Assembly: GCF_048544455.1 (NCBI RefSeq)
Contig: NC_133537.1
Location: 145,492,058 to 145,556,057 of the forward strand
Reading direction: 5' to 3'
DNA from: Silene latifolia
Taxonomy: Eukaryota > Streptophyta > Magnoliopsida > Caryophyllales > Caryophyllaceae
Length of the DNA stretch: 64,000 nucleotides
Shown here: in pieces, positions 1 through 10,629 of the stretch
How positions within the stretch are numbered: the first letter of the stretch is position 1
How the letters are laid out: every line of letters starts with the position of its first letter
Position numbers and translations under genes: made by a program
The notes under the pieces: model-generated
What the model saw: only the letters and a program-made list of their open reading frames with translations
Databases searched by the model: none
What the model was told of the DNA's origin: nothing

Positions 1-472
1 GCAAGCAAATAAACTATGAAAACATATTAAATTAAGCATGAATCATCCCCCATGTTGGTTTCCCCTAATTACCCATTAACCCTAGCTAAGGAAACTACTC
101 ACTCATTATCATGTTGAACATGCTAGCAAGGTTGTCAATCATACCAACAAAGTGAAACATGACGAATAAATAAAGATAATTAACAATAATTAAAAAGGGA
201 TTAAGAGAATTATACCTACTAATGATTCCAATAATAAAGCAAAGAATAATAGAAGTACTTGATGATAGATTGGAAGGTTGTCAATCTCCCAATAATAACC
301 CAAATAATCTTCAATTACCCAAAACAGAGGATGAACAAGAGAGATTAAGGAAATAAAACTTGTATTAAAACTTGATTAAATGTTGATTACAAGATTAAAG
401 AGAGATTTGATTGATATTAACTACACTAGAGATTGCTAAGAAGAACATGCTCTTCTAATTAGCCTAATGGGG

Positions 473-480
473 TATTTATA
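473..480 (-). promoter_or_regulatory. TATA box of element A 3' LTR
   Basis: The minus strand reads TATAAATA. It lies 679 bp inside the LTR start, exactly the same distance as the copy at 9943-9950 in the other LTR, and just downstream of the GC-rich motif array. Its function as the LTR promoter is inferred from position and sequence. Confidence 0.5.
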
Positions 481-648
481 GTGGGGATTAGTTACATAGA
501 TTAGGGTTTACTAAGGGCTTAAATTACGATTAAGTCCTTGAGGAATCGCCGGTCTCTAGGGAGACTCCGGTCTCCTTTTTGCCGATCTTAGAAAAATATG
601 TGCATCCTTCCTTGAAGCTTGTAGAAGGCGAAATAGCTGTTAGAGAAT

Positions 649-805
649 CCGGGCGTCCAGGGCACGGGACGGGCGAATTCTGGTGATTCTGGACGGGTGT
701 CCAAATGGGGAAGACGGGCGGATTTGGGGTGTTTTGGACGGGCGTCCACAGGGGGAAGACGCTCGGATTGTGGCTACTGGACGGGCGTCTTGTGGATAAT
801 CCGCT
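649..805. repeat. U3 motif array of element A (left LTR)
   Basis: A degenerate cluster of short GC-rich units in an AT-rich LTR. Units include gacgggcg, gggcgtcc and gacgctcggatt, in both orientations and separated by 10-25 bp. It lies about 170-330 bp upstream of the minus-strand TATA box. The same motif vocabulary recurs at 10118-10285 (the other LTR) and at 5165-5540 (internal spacer). Confidence 0.7.
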
Positions 806-1159
806 CGGATTGTCTTACAGGTTCTTTATTTCTTCTTTTCTTCCTTTTTCTTCATAAAATCCTTGAGGATTTCCTCGGGGATGCAAGGATCTTTTCTCAT
901 CATTGCCCATCTACTATAGTATGTACAAAGGCCTTCTAATCTTGTTTTCTCTTTGATGCTTGGTCATTGAATTCAATCAATTTAGCTTCATTTTGCCATG
1001 AAAATGCAAGGTTTGCACTCCTTTCCTACCAAGGACACAAAACCTCAAAGAATATGCAAAACAAAGGACTAAAGACAATAAATGACCCAAATATGCACTA
1101 AAAAGCATGGGAACAAGCCTAATTCGGGGACTGAATATGCTCTAATTATGGTCACATCA

Positions 1160-1174
1160 AATATCCCCAAACCG
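1160..1174 (-). other. Polypurine tract of element A
   Basis: On the minus strand the tract GGTTTGGGGATATT sits immediately before the LTR start TGATGTG. It is preceded by a GACGAGCAAAGGTTC stretch that resembles the sequence before the 3' LTR in many plant gypsy elements. It primes plus-strand DNA synthesis in such elements. This placement fixes the LTR at about 1.8 kb. Confidence 0.65.
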
Positions 1175-3237
1175 AACCTTTGCTCGTCCCGAGTAAAGAG
1201 GTGACAAAGACTAGGACCATTATTTAAACTAACCTAATAGCATAGCAGATATGAGACAATTAGCGGGTCTCACTCCGCCCCTTCAACTCACAACAAGACA
1301 ACCATGAGGTAGGATGCCTTCTTGCAAGGCAAGGTGGGTCTTGCCAAAATGGCGACACATCCAAACATTAAGCACGCAAAATCAAGTAATGGATGCATTT
1401 ACAAAAGAATAGCCACTTTCCTCATCTAAGTGGCGGAAATTATCTACAAGGGAAACAATTCAAGGGTACACACTCCTTCATAGATGCAATTTCTTCAAAC
1501 TACTAAGCCTAGAAGGATACCAATAAATCACCTCCAAGTTGTGTCAAGCTAGGGTACCTTTGTCCTCAATCGTTAAATGCTTTTGTCAAGAGTAGACTCC
1601 CTATGGTGTTAGAAACACTGGAGGATCGCGGAATTTCCCCTCTTGCCTAGACAAGAAGAAGGGTCGTCCCCTCTCTACCAAGCACAAAAATGGATACGAT
1701 GGATAAAGGGATCAATAGTATTTGAATTTCATTTAGGAGTTTGCTTTGTTGTTTTTCCCCCCAATTTCTTGTGGCATATAACATTTGAGAACACTTTCTT
1801 TTGCCATTTCTTTGATGTTTGGCATTTTAATACTTGACAACTTTTCAACTTTTCAACTTTTCTTTGCATTTCTTTTTGAACATTTTCAAAGTCACCTCAT
1901 ATGTAGTCTATTTTTGCTAGGGTAACTTTTCTTTGCATTAGGAGTCTATTTTTGCATTAGGAGTCAAGTTGTGTCAAGCTAGGGTAACTTTTCTTTCCAA
2001 GTTGTGTCAAGCTAGGGTAACTTTTCTTTGCATTAGGAGTCTATTTTTGCTCCTCTTTTCATTTGATGCATTTTGCAAACTTTCTTTCACATTTCATTTC
2101 ATTGAACTCAAATCAATTTCTTTTTGTGCCCATTCCCTTTGATGACAAAAATGTGGTAGAACATGGATGACGGATGCATGGTTTCAAGGGTCACCTTGGA
2201 ATAAACGGTAGCCAAGGAGTTATCACACCACAAGATACTCTTGACTAGGCCTTAATCCATGGGTCAAAGGATACTAGCATGACACATCCTAGGGTGTTTT
2301 ACAAGTATTCTAACAAGCAAAGTCTTAAGAAGAAAAAGCATCTACTAGGACCTATATACACTTGTCAAGCTTCCCAAGTAGACGGTTTCGCAAAATTTTC
2401 TAACATGCAAACTACATGCCATGATTCAACTAGCATATACACATCTAATGCAAATGATTCTACCAACTAATATGCCATATAAAATAAATGCAAGTCCTAA
2501 ATTCACATTGTTATGCCGCATCAATCAAAATAAAGCCACATAGTCATTAACATAAAAAGGAAAAAGGAGATTGGAAAGATCATACCATGCGGTCTTCAAT
2601 ATCCTCGTGTCTCGGATGTGGCGTAGTCATTCCATGTGAACAAGGATAGAACAAATACAATATATCCAACAATATATACAAGTATACACTACAAAGGAAA
2701 TGAACTTGTTTTTGGATTTTCAAATTTTTCAAATTTTTTGATTTTTCGAAATTTTTTTGATTTTTTTTTTGGGTTTTTGAATAAAAGTTAAGTTAGAATT
2801 CCCCATCCCCACACTAATATGGCCATTGTCCTCAATGGCCAAAATGATGGGAAACTATGCAAGCATGATGCATGAATTCTACACTAAATGCAAGCTACAC
2901 TAATCTACACTACATGACGCATGGGTTTTTGTTTATGACGGAGAGCGTAATTTAGATTACCTCCCGTTGCGTATGCATGTACTTCCCCAAACCGAGATAG
3001 ACATTATTTCTAATGTCCTAAAGTTGGGGGTAGTTCATGCACACAAGATGCAATGCATGAAACTAAATTGTCATTTTGGATTTTCAAAATGGGAACAATG
3101 AAATAAGAACACCTCAATGGGGCCGAGGTGTTAGTCCTCTATGTTTCTAGGACTCTCCAACTATGATCAAGATAAAAATAAATAAAACAAAGAAAGAAGT
3201 AGACAAAACTCAAGAGGGTAGGAGCCTCCAAAGCTTG
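1175..3237 (-). other. 3' untranslated internal region of element A
   Basis: About 2 kb without coding signal between the extra frame and the PPT. It holds a scrambled local duplication (1927-2045), a T-rich low-complexity stretch at about 2705-2775, and a conserved-looking segment at 2795-2835 reading GTGTGGGGATGGGG on the minus strand. The part at 1290-1450 is homologous to the internal 3' end of element L (60027-60170), which supports its being outside the LTR. Confidence 0.6.
1927..2045. repeat. Local shuffled duplication in the 3' UTR of element A
   Basis: The pieces 'agtctatttttg', 'caagttgtgtcaagctaggg' and 'taacttttctttgcattagg' occur two to three times each in changed order. The corresponding place in the right copy (about 11355-11410) has a single simple stretch. 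One source phrase also occurs once nearby at 1536-1556. Confidence 0.75.
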
Positions 3238-4834
3238 CTAGTCTTCCACCATATCATCATTGTCATCATCTTCCTCAATAGCAGTGGACTCATCACCACT
3301 CCCCTCTTCACTTCCTTGCTCACTCCCTTCATCACTTTCTTCATCATCTTCATTAGCCTCTTCTTCTTCATTTACCTCTTCAACAATGCCCTCATCATCA
3401 ACAACCTCATCACCGACAACCTCATCGTCACCCGGTCTTTGACCCCTAGATGCACTTGGAAAGAAAACTTCCCTATCCGCCCAACTAGGCAAAGGACATG
3501 AAGGATCAAGTAGTCCTTGCCTAGCTAAATGAAGGAGGGTGGATATTGGGCCAAGTATGCATCTTCCCGATCCTTATAAGCTTGTTTGTGCATCTCTTGC
3601 ATAAGTAGAGTCATGTAGTCATTGCCCACTTCAACACCTTTGGGTTTGAACTATTGATATTTGAATGGATAGGGTGGTGTGACAATGGAGGAGGAGGGCA
3701 TTTCAATTTCACCCCTTCGTTGACGGATGATGTATTCGGCTTCCTTTAAGAGGGGAAGAAGGTAGTTTGTTCGATGGACACTCAAACGGCATATCTTCGA
3801 AGGTAAAGTAAAAGATCTAGCATCATTGGTGAGCCACCCATATTTGGTGTCAAGAAGATTATGCTTGACGCACTTGTACTTGTTAATCATGGCATCCATG
3901 TCAATGAGATGACCCCCTCTTTTCGCCACATACTTGCTATCCTTGTTGAAATTCGGATCAAAGTACTTGGCCAAGAGAGTAACTAGACCTCCATTTACGA
4001 TAAAACCGGTGCCTTCCTTTCCACAATCAACATTGAGCCATCTTTCCACCAAAAGCCTTAGAGCATTGTAAGGGTTGGTGAATTCCCTTCCAATATTTAA
4101 GGCCGACTCAAGTAGAACACAATTGAGCTTGGTGAAGTGGTTAGTGTCTTTTCTTGCAATGATAGTATTCCCGATGACCTTGTGCCACACTCTAATGCCC
4201 GGATGGTGGACTAATAGAGCGCGACAAGCATGAAAGTTCTCAAATTTCTTCCCGGAAATCGCCTCCTAAAGAGGAGCGGGGTCATATTTTTCGGGCTTCT
4301 TATAATAACGAGGTGTATCACTAAGACCTAATGCTTTACTCAAAACATCAAAGGTGATGCGCCTATTCACATTGGCAAGGAGAAACTCGATGTATTCTCT
4401 AGTCTCTACCTTAGTCACTTTCAATGAACGTAAGAATTCTAAGGTAAGGGAGGGGTATGTCAATTCTCTTGTAGTAAACAATTTTCCAAACCTCATGGCT
4501 TCAAAGAAGGCTTTCGTTTGTTCAAGGACACCCAATTTGTTCAAGGCATCTTCACATATTAATTTGGTGGGTAGAATGGATTTCTTAGCATACTTGGCAA
4601 ATGAATCCCTATGGGAGTAGAAATGAAAATTACCTCTGGATAGTTTGATAATTGAGCAATTTTCGGAGTTGTTGATGTTGTTGCTTCCAAGGGAGGATTT
4701 TTTTGTTGTTGAACTTCCAAACTTGCACTAGCAACCATCATAGCCATTGAGGCTTTCTTTGCTTGAAGGCATTGTTGCCTTTTTGAGAGTGCCTTTGCCT
4801 TGAGTGCCTTTGTTGATCCTTTTGTTCTTGTCAT
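3238..4834 (-). pseudogene. Athila-type extra frame (ORF1/putative plant transposon protein-like), broken
   Basis: A once-continuous protein now lies in three frames on the minus strand. The N-terminal part (4834-4559) starts MTRTKGSTKALKAKALSKRQ and is Lys/Ala/Gln-rich. The middle part (4544-3651) is in another frame and has a nonsense TAG at 4266-4268 and a stop after PFKYQ at 3651. The acidic tail (3492-3238), rich in Glu and Asp, is in a third frame. The central region has stretches such as RRITFDVLSKALGLSD and VIGNTIIARKDTNHFTKL. These resemble the plant-specific proteins encoded by Athila elements (ATHILA ORF-1 / putative plant transposon families); the assignment is from memory of family character, not a search. 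The function of these proteins is unknown. Location downstream of gag-protease and before the long 3' UTR fits. Confidence 0.65.
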
Positions 4835-5868
4835 TGATGATTATACCAAGAAAATATTGAAAATCTTCAATTTCCAATTACAACCAAATCGAGTTTAAGA
4901 TGAAAGGATTTGCCTATGTATTTCAAAAATCGACTCAAAGGTTGAATATTTTGGTGCTTGGATTGATTATTGTTGGAAAAGGAGTGATTAATTGTTGTTG
5001 AAAGGAAGTTTGGATTTGATTTTATTGAATTTGGTTGAGGAAATCTTGTTTTGGTGATGGAGAGGATGAGGGTTTTGGGGTTTATGGTAGTGTTTTGGAT
5101 GTATGAATGAATGAATGAATGTAGGAGGGGTATTTAAAAACACCCGAAATTTTCGAACTGTAGGGGGAAGACGAGCGGATTCCCTTCGGGACGCTCGGAT
5201 TCTGCCTAATCTGGATTTAGGAATTCTCGCCTAAAGACGAGCGTCTTTCAGCTGGGACACTCGGATTCTTCAGTTGCAGGACGAGCGGATTCCAATAAAG
5301 ACGGGCGGATTCTGTTACAGCGAGTTTTCTTATTTTGCACAGGCAAAAAGATGGGCGTCTTTCTGCAAAGACGAGCGGATTCTTCCAGACGAGCGTCTTC
5401 TGTGCTGGGACGCTTGGATTCTTCAACAGTCCCAAATTTTCAATTTTTCAGTTAAATTGGCGGATGGATTCTGCAACAGGCGCCCGGATTCCCTAGAGAC
5501 GAGCGGATTCCCCTTAAGGACGCTCGGATTCCTCCTAGTCTACCCGGATTCAGTTCCATTCGTGTACTTGCATATCCCGTGTCATTTTCATTCGTCAAAT
5601 CCCGTGTTCTTCATTGTAGGGGCACTACTAAGGCATGAATAACCTAGGCAATTGCTATCCCCACACTAAGCTAAATCACTACACATCAATTAAATCATTA
5701 GTCCCTCCCTCACTTATCTCTAAAATGATAAATATCTTGATCAAAGCATAAAAATCTAAAAATAACAAAAATGCAATGTAAGAATTAAAATGCGAGTTAG
5801 GGAGTTAGAAATATTTACATATGGTGGTTTGGAGAGGACTCCACCAAACTCTCATCCTTAGTGAGATG
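4835..5868 (-). other. Non-coding spacer of element A with GC-rich motif array
   Basis: Separates the gag-protease stop from the extra frame. It contains a short gaat tetranucleotide run at 5103-5120. The array at 5165-5540 is built from gacgagcggattc, gacgctcggattc and gacgagcgtct-like units, at least a dozen in all. The segment next to the protease end (5640-5868) is alignable by eye with remnant E at 28620-28970. Confidence 0.65.
5165..5540. repeat. Internal GC-rich motif array of element A
   Basis: Imperfect repeats of a core resembling GACGAGCGGATTC or GACGCTCGGATTC, with GAGCGTCTTTC-like variants, spaced 15-40 bp apart. The words are the same as in the LTR array of this element. Both orientations of the GACG/CGTC core occur, so many units are close to palindromic. 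Confidence 0.75.
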
Positions 5869-8679
5869 TCATGGAGGCATGTCCAAGGTGTTGTTGATGT
5901 TACTCAACACCTTGAAGAAGTAGTCAAAAGCTTGTTCATTGTCATGATAAAGATCCTCAATAGATCTTTGCCCTTGATGTCCTTCATGTTGGTCTTTATC
6001 GATAGCATTACCAATATAGGGATTGAAAATCCCTTCATACTCATCGTCCCAAAGACCACAAACTTCATCTACTTGGTCACTAAAGATCTCTTGAGTTGAT
6101 AGAGATAACTCTCCCACTTTCTTATCTTGGCCAATGAGGCCATCCTCTTCATTGCTTGACTTTGGTGAGCTTTTCAAGCTCTCTTTGTTACAATTCACTT
6201 GCTCTTTGAATGGAGCATCATCAACTTTCTTCTTCCATTGGAATTCCGACTTCTTCCTATCATCCTTCCGGCTATAATGATAAACCATAAAACATGGTTC
6301 ATGCAAACGGGGAGCTCTCATGGTCAAGTCAAGATTGAAAGTTATGCTCCCATCTCTCACTTCTAGAGTGAGCTCTCCATGCTTCACATCAATTACCACA
6401 CCCGCGGTGTGTAAGAAAGGTCTATCTAGAATGATCGGAATATTGGAGTCTTCTTCCATGTCAACAATGACAAAGTCCATCGGGATGAAAATTTTCCCAA
6501 CTCTTACGGGAACATCTTCCCATATCCCTAATGGTGTATTCGTCGATCTATCAGCCATTTGGAGTGTGATATTGGTGCATTTAAGCTCTCCCATACTTAA
6601 CCTTTTACTCACCGAGTACGGCATAACACTCACACTAGCCCCTAGATCACACAAGGCTTTGTTGATCGTGGTGTCGCCAATGGTACACGGTATTGAGAAG
6701 CTTCCCGGATCTTTAAGTTTTGGAGGTGAACTCCCTTGAAGTGTTTCACTACTCACCTTAGTGAAGGCGATAGTCTCAAACTTCCGGATTGACTTCTTCT
6801 TCGTGAGGATGTCTTTCATGTATTTTGCATAGGCTGGCACGTGATTGATTAATTCCGTGAAAGGAATCGAGACTTCCAAATTCTTCACAATCTCCATAAA
6901 TTTTCCAAGTTGGTCATCAAATTTGGGCTTGGCTTGACGACTTGGAAAAGGAAGTCTAATCACAATGGGCTCCTTCTCCTTGGCCTTGTCTTCATTTTTC
7001 TTTGAAACTTCTTCTTTTGATGGTTCTCCATCCTTGGAGTTTTGCACAATCTCTTCTTTGTCACTAGCTTCCACAACTTCATCCTCAACTTGCTTCTTCG
7101 GTGCTTCATACCTTGTACCACTCCTCAAGTGAATGGAACTAACCGTTTCATGTCTTGGGGGATTAATTTGAGGTGGTAATTGCCCCTTTTGTCTTTGTGA
7201 GCTTGAAGATGCTAGTTGAGTCAATTGGGTTTCCAACATTTTGGTGTGGGCTAGGATGTTGTTGATGGTGATTTCCTTTTCTTGACTGTCCTTTTGCATT
7301 TGAGTGAAAAACACTTATTGATTCTTTTGCATTTGGAAGACCACTTTTTGAACATCAAAACCTTGGTCATTTTGTTGATTGTATGGAGTTTGATTTTGGT
7401 AGCCTTGGTTTTGGTTGTAAAAGGGTCTTTGATTTTGGTTTCTCATGGGAGGTGAGGTGTATGTTGGTTGAGGGTTTTGAACATTTTGGCTGTTGTATGA
7501 GAGATTTTGGTGGAATTTGGTGTTTTCATTGTAATAGTTGGAATAAGGGGTACCACTCTTGTATGCTTGAAAACCTTTTACTTGTTCATTTGTTCCCCTA
7601 CATTCACTTTGGTCATGTCCCAAAGTTCCACAATTCTCACATATCCCACTTGGGATTCATGAAGATGCCATCATGGCATTAACATGATGCTTTGGTGATT
7701 TTAAGGCTTCTTCAAGCCTAGCCATAGCTTTTTCAATCTTCAAATTGATGGTATCAATGTGAGCACTAAGTTGAGCACCCAATTGAGTAATAGAGTCCAC
7801 TTCATGCTTTCCTCCTCTAGTAGCCTTGCGAGGTCTACTATATTGTGAGATATGGACCCCCATTTCGTCAATTTTGTTCCAAGTTTGATTGTCGTCAACT
7901 TCGGTGAACATTCCATTTGATCCCATGTTGAGAATGTTTCTTGAGTCTTCATAAAGACCGTTCCAAAATTGTTGTATCAAGAACCACTCGCTAAGTCCAT
8001 GGTGAGGACATGAGCGACAATTTCCCTTGAATCTCTCCCAAGCTTCATACAAAGATTCTTCATCTCTTTGCTTAAAGCCCGTAATTTGAGCTCTAAGCAT
8101 GTTAGTCTTTTCCGGTGGATAGAACTTTTTGTAGAAAGCTAGAGCCAATTTCTTCCAAGAATCAATTCCGAGAGTAGCCTTATCAAGGCCTTTCAACCAT
8201 TGTTTTGCGGTGCCAATTAGAGAAAAAGGAAATAAGACCCATCGAATTTGGTCTAGAGTTACGCCGGTTTGAGATATTGCATCACAATAGTCACAAAAAG
8301 TCTCCATGTGAGAGTGAGGGTCTTCACTAGGCATCCCCCCAAATTGGCTTCTTTCGACTAATTGGATAAATGCGGATTTGGCAATAAAATTTCCGGTTAA
8401 GTGGTGTGGTGTGGGAGTACCATTGGGTAGGTTCTCCTCGGTTGGTACGGAATGTGATTAAAATTTAGGCATTGTGGGTTGATTTTGTGTTGGGTTCTCC
8501 TCACCTTCTCTTGCAAAAGGGTTGATGAACACAATAGTGTTTGGTTGAATATCTACAACCTCACCAATACCTCTCAAAGTTCTCCTAGCAAGTCTTCTAT
8601 TGGTTGTCAAAGTCCTTTCAATTTCGTGATCAAAGGGTAACAAGTTACCTTGTGATCTTCTAGACATGCAAAATATCAA
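5869..8679 (-). pseudogene. Degenerate gag-protease frame of element A
   Basis: One reading frame runs from ATG at 8677-8679 to the stop at 5869, interrupted by in-frame stops near 8458 (TAA), 7657 (TGA) and 7315 (TAA). Domains in order are: a basic N-terminal peptide; a Ty3-type gag core (8400-7900) with FPFSLIGTAKQWLKGL and FYKKFYPPEKT; a CCHC zinc knuckle CENCGTLGHDQSEC just after the TGA near 7657; a Gln/Asn-rich linker; a coiled-coil-like stretch; and retropepsin with active-site motif LCDLGASVSVMP and flap/end motif IILDRPFLHTAG (canonical ILGRPFL has G in place of D). The protein then ends in an acidic tail rather than continuing into reverse transcriptase. The gag core packages RNA and the protease would cleave the polyprotein in active relatives. 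Family call Athila-like gypsy is strong; activity is excluded by the stops. Confidence 0.85.
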
Positions 8680-8782
8680 ACAACTCGAAAATAATTAGAA
8701 CAAACCTTGAGGAGTTTTACTTCCCCATGGCAAAGAAAGACACAACTAATAACAATATAAGAAAATCTAACTCAAGTTAACA

Positions 8783-8803
8783 CCGTCCCCGGTAACGGCG
8801 CCA
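8783..8803 (-). other. Primer-binding site of element A (tRNA-Asp type)
   Basis: The minus strand reads TGGCGCCGTTACCGGGGA, complementary to the 3' end of plant tRNA-Asp with one apparent mismatch. This is the usual Athila primer. It lies 4 bases after the LTR end (TCCGACCA), which sets the LTR boundary at 8808. Confidence 0.85.
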
Positions 8804-9942
8804 TTTTTGGTCGGACTCTCGAGGAGGTTTAGTTTTCGGTACTTGTCGTTAGGAGCACCTAGACCAAAACACAGTTTATAACTTCACAAACAACTCTACA
8901 ATTAGTAAAGAGGCAAGTAAAGGTCGGATCCCAAGGGCGGGAATTGAAATGAGATTTTCTATTGCAACTAGTGGTGTTTAAGGGTGTCACAATTTGGGGT
9001 TTGAAGTAGAACATCACTAAACTAAGTAGCAATGAAAGTAAACAAGCAAGATGATTAAAAAGGGATGTAAACAATTTATAAAAGGCACTAGGGTGTCATG
9101 GGGTCATAGGGGATCCATGGGAATTGATCATACAAACATATTCTCAAATTACAAGCAAGCAATTATTGTTGTAATGGATCGAGTTGGTTTATATCTTACA
9201 ATCCTAGGAAAGTTTGGGTCCCGGAGCCGAATCGATTAGATTGTACAACACCTACAAGTCGACTTAATATTCCCTACTCAACTATATGCATGGTCTAATG
9301 AGACTCGAGTTGGTTTATGTCTTACAAGTCTCATTGAAATGATAGGTGATGGGTAAAAAATGCAAGGATTCATAGGCTCGCATTTCATAGGTGATGGGTA
9401 AAATATGCAAGGATTCATAGGCTCGTATTTCATCAAACATAACATGTGCATAAGTTGAGATCACAACAAGAAAGCAAATAAACTATGAAAACATATTAAA
9501 TTAAGCATGAATCATCCCCCATGTTGGTTTCCCCTAATTACCCATTAACCCTAGCTAAGGAAACTACTCACTCATTATCATGTTGAACATGCTAGCAAGA
9601 TTGTAAATCATACCAACAAAGTGAAACATGACGAATAAATGAAGATAATTAACAATAATTAAAAAGGGTTAAGAGAATTATACCTACTAATGATTCCAAT
9701 AATAAAGCAAAGAATAATAGAAGTACTTGATGATAGATTGGAAGGTTGTCAATCTCCCAATAATAACCCAAATAATCTTCAATTACCCAAACCAAAGGAT
9801 GAACAAGAGAGAGATTAAGGAAATGAAACTTGTATTAAAACTTGATTAAATGTTGATTACAAGATTAAATAGAGATTTGATTGATATTAACTACACTAGA
9901 GATTACTAAGAAGAACATGCTCTTCTAATTAGCCTAATGGGG

Positions 9943-9950
9943 TATTTATA
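9943..9950 (-). promoter_or_regulatory. TATA box of element A 5' LTR
   Basis: TATAAATA on the minus strand, 679 bp from the LTR start, positionally identical to the copy at 473-480. It would drive the genomic RNA toward the PBS and gag. Inferred from position only. Confidence 0.55.
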
Positions 9951-10117
9951 GTGGGGATTAGTTACATAGATTAGGGTTTACTAATGGCTTAAATGACGAT
10001 TAAGTCCTTGACGAATCGCCGGTCTCTAGGGAGACTCCGGTCTCCTTTTTGCCGGTCTTAGAAAAATATGCGCATCCTTCCTTGAAGCTTGTAGAAGATG
10101 AAATAGATGTTAGAGAA

Positions 10118-10285
10118 TCGGGGCGTCCAGGGCACGAGACGGGCGGATTCTGGTGATTCTGGACGGGCGTCCAGATGGGGAAGACGGGCGGATTTGGGGT
10201 GTTTTGGACGGGCGTCCACAGGGGGAAGACGCTCGGATTGTGGCTGCTGGACGGGCGTCTTGTGGACAATCCGCTCGGAATTTCT
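10118..10285. repeat. U3 motif array of element A (right LTR)
   Basis: Same layout as at 649-805 with scattered substitutions: gggcgtcc, gacgggcggattc, ggacgggcgtcc, gacgctcggatt. About 170-335 bp upstream of the TATA box on the minus strand. Small differences between the two LTR copies fall both in and between the units. Confidence 0.7.
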
Positions 10286-10629
10286 TACAACTTCTTTCTT
10301 TCTTCTTTTCTTCCTTTTTCTTCATAAAATCCTTGAGGATTTCCTCGGGGATGCAAGGATCTTTTCTCATCATTGCCCATCTACTACAGTATGTACAAAG
10401 GCCTTCTAAGCTTGTCTTCTCTTTGATGCTTGGTCATTGAATTCAATCAATTTAGCTTCATTTTGCCATGAAAATGCAAGGTTTGCACTCCTTTCCTACC
10501 AAGGACACAAAACCTCAAAGAATATGCAAAACAAAGGACAAAAGACAATAAATGACCCAAATATGCACTAAAAAGGATGGGAACAAGGCTAATTCGGGGA
10601 CTAAATATGCTCTAATTATGGTCACATCA

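Larger units (their letters stand above)
1..1159 (-). repeat. 3' LTR of element A (truncated by window start)
   Basis: Bases 1-1159 match 9471-10629 almost base for base. The LTR begins (minus strand) with TGATGTGACC, whose TG is the CA at 1158-1159, directly after a purine tract. About 660 bp of the R/U5 side lie outside the window. It contains a minus-strand TATA box (473-480) and, upstream of it, the motif array at 649-805. Confidence 0.8.
1..10629 (-). mobile_element. Athila-like Ty3/gypsy retrotransposon A (non-autonomous)
   Basis: Two direct copies of the same LTR flank an internal region read on the minus strand: 1-1159, cut by the window start, and 8808-10629, complete at 1822 bp. 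The order along the minus strand is 5' LTR (right), PBS, gag, retropepsin, spacer with GC-rich motif array, Athila-type extra frame, long 3' UTR, PPT, 3' LTR (left). No reverse transcriptase, RNase H or integrase motif is visible anywhere in the 7.6-kb internal region, so mobility would need enzymes from another element. The gag-protease frame and extra frame both carry stops or frameshifts. The two LTRs look nearly identical by eye, apart from small indels. I place the LTR edge at TGATGTGACC next to a PPT; the longer homology to 2170/11532 is explained by a second partial copy. Confidence 0.85.
8808..10629 (-). repeat. 5' LTR of element A (complete)
   Basis: The LTR runs (minus) from TGATGTGACC at 10629 to CCGACCA at 8808, 1822 bp, with TG...CA ends. 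It holds the TATA box at 9943-9950 and a copy of the motif array at 10118-10285. Near 9350-9430 a phrase containing 'ataggtgatgggtaaaa' is duplicated about 58 bp apart. Confidence 0.8.

Noticed and set aside
697-939. 80-codon open frame over the LTR motif array
   Set aside because: It is made by GC-rich repeated words in the LTR; the equivalent frame in the right LTR differs by frame and length.
2163-2170. LTR end of element A at 2163 (and 11525)
   Set aside because: No purine tract adjoins it, homology continues 7 bp further, and a good PPT plus TG start is present at 1159; kept as an alternative in the findings.
3163-3501. Plus-strand open frames rich in Ile/Leu and Ser
   Set aside because: They are antisense shadows of the acidic tail of the Athila-type frame on the minus strand.
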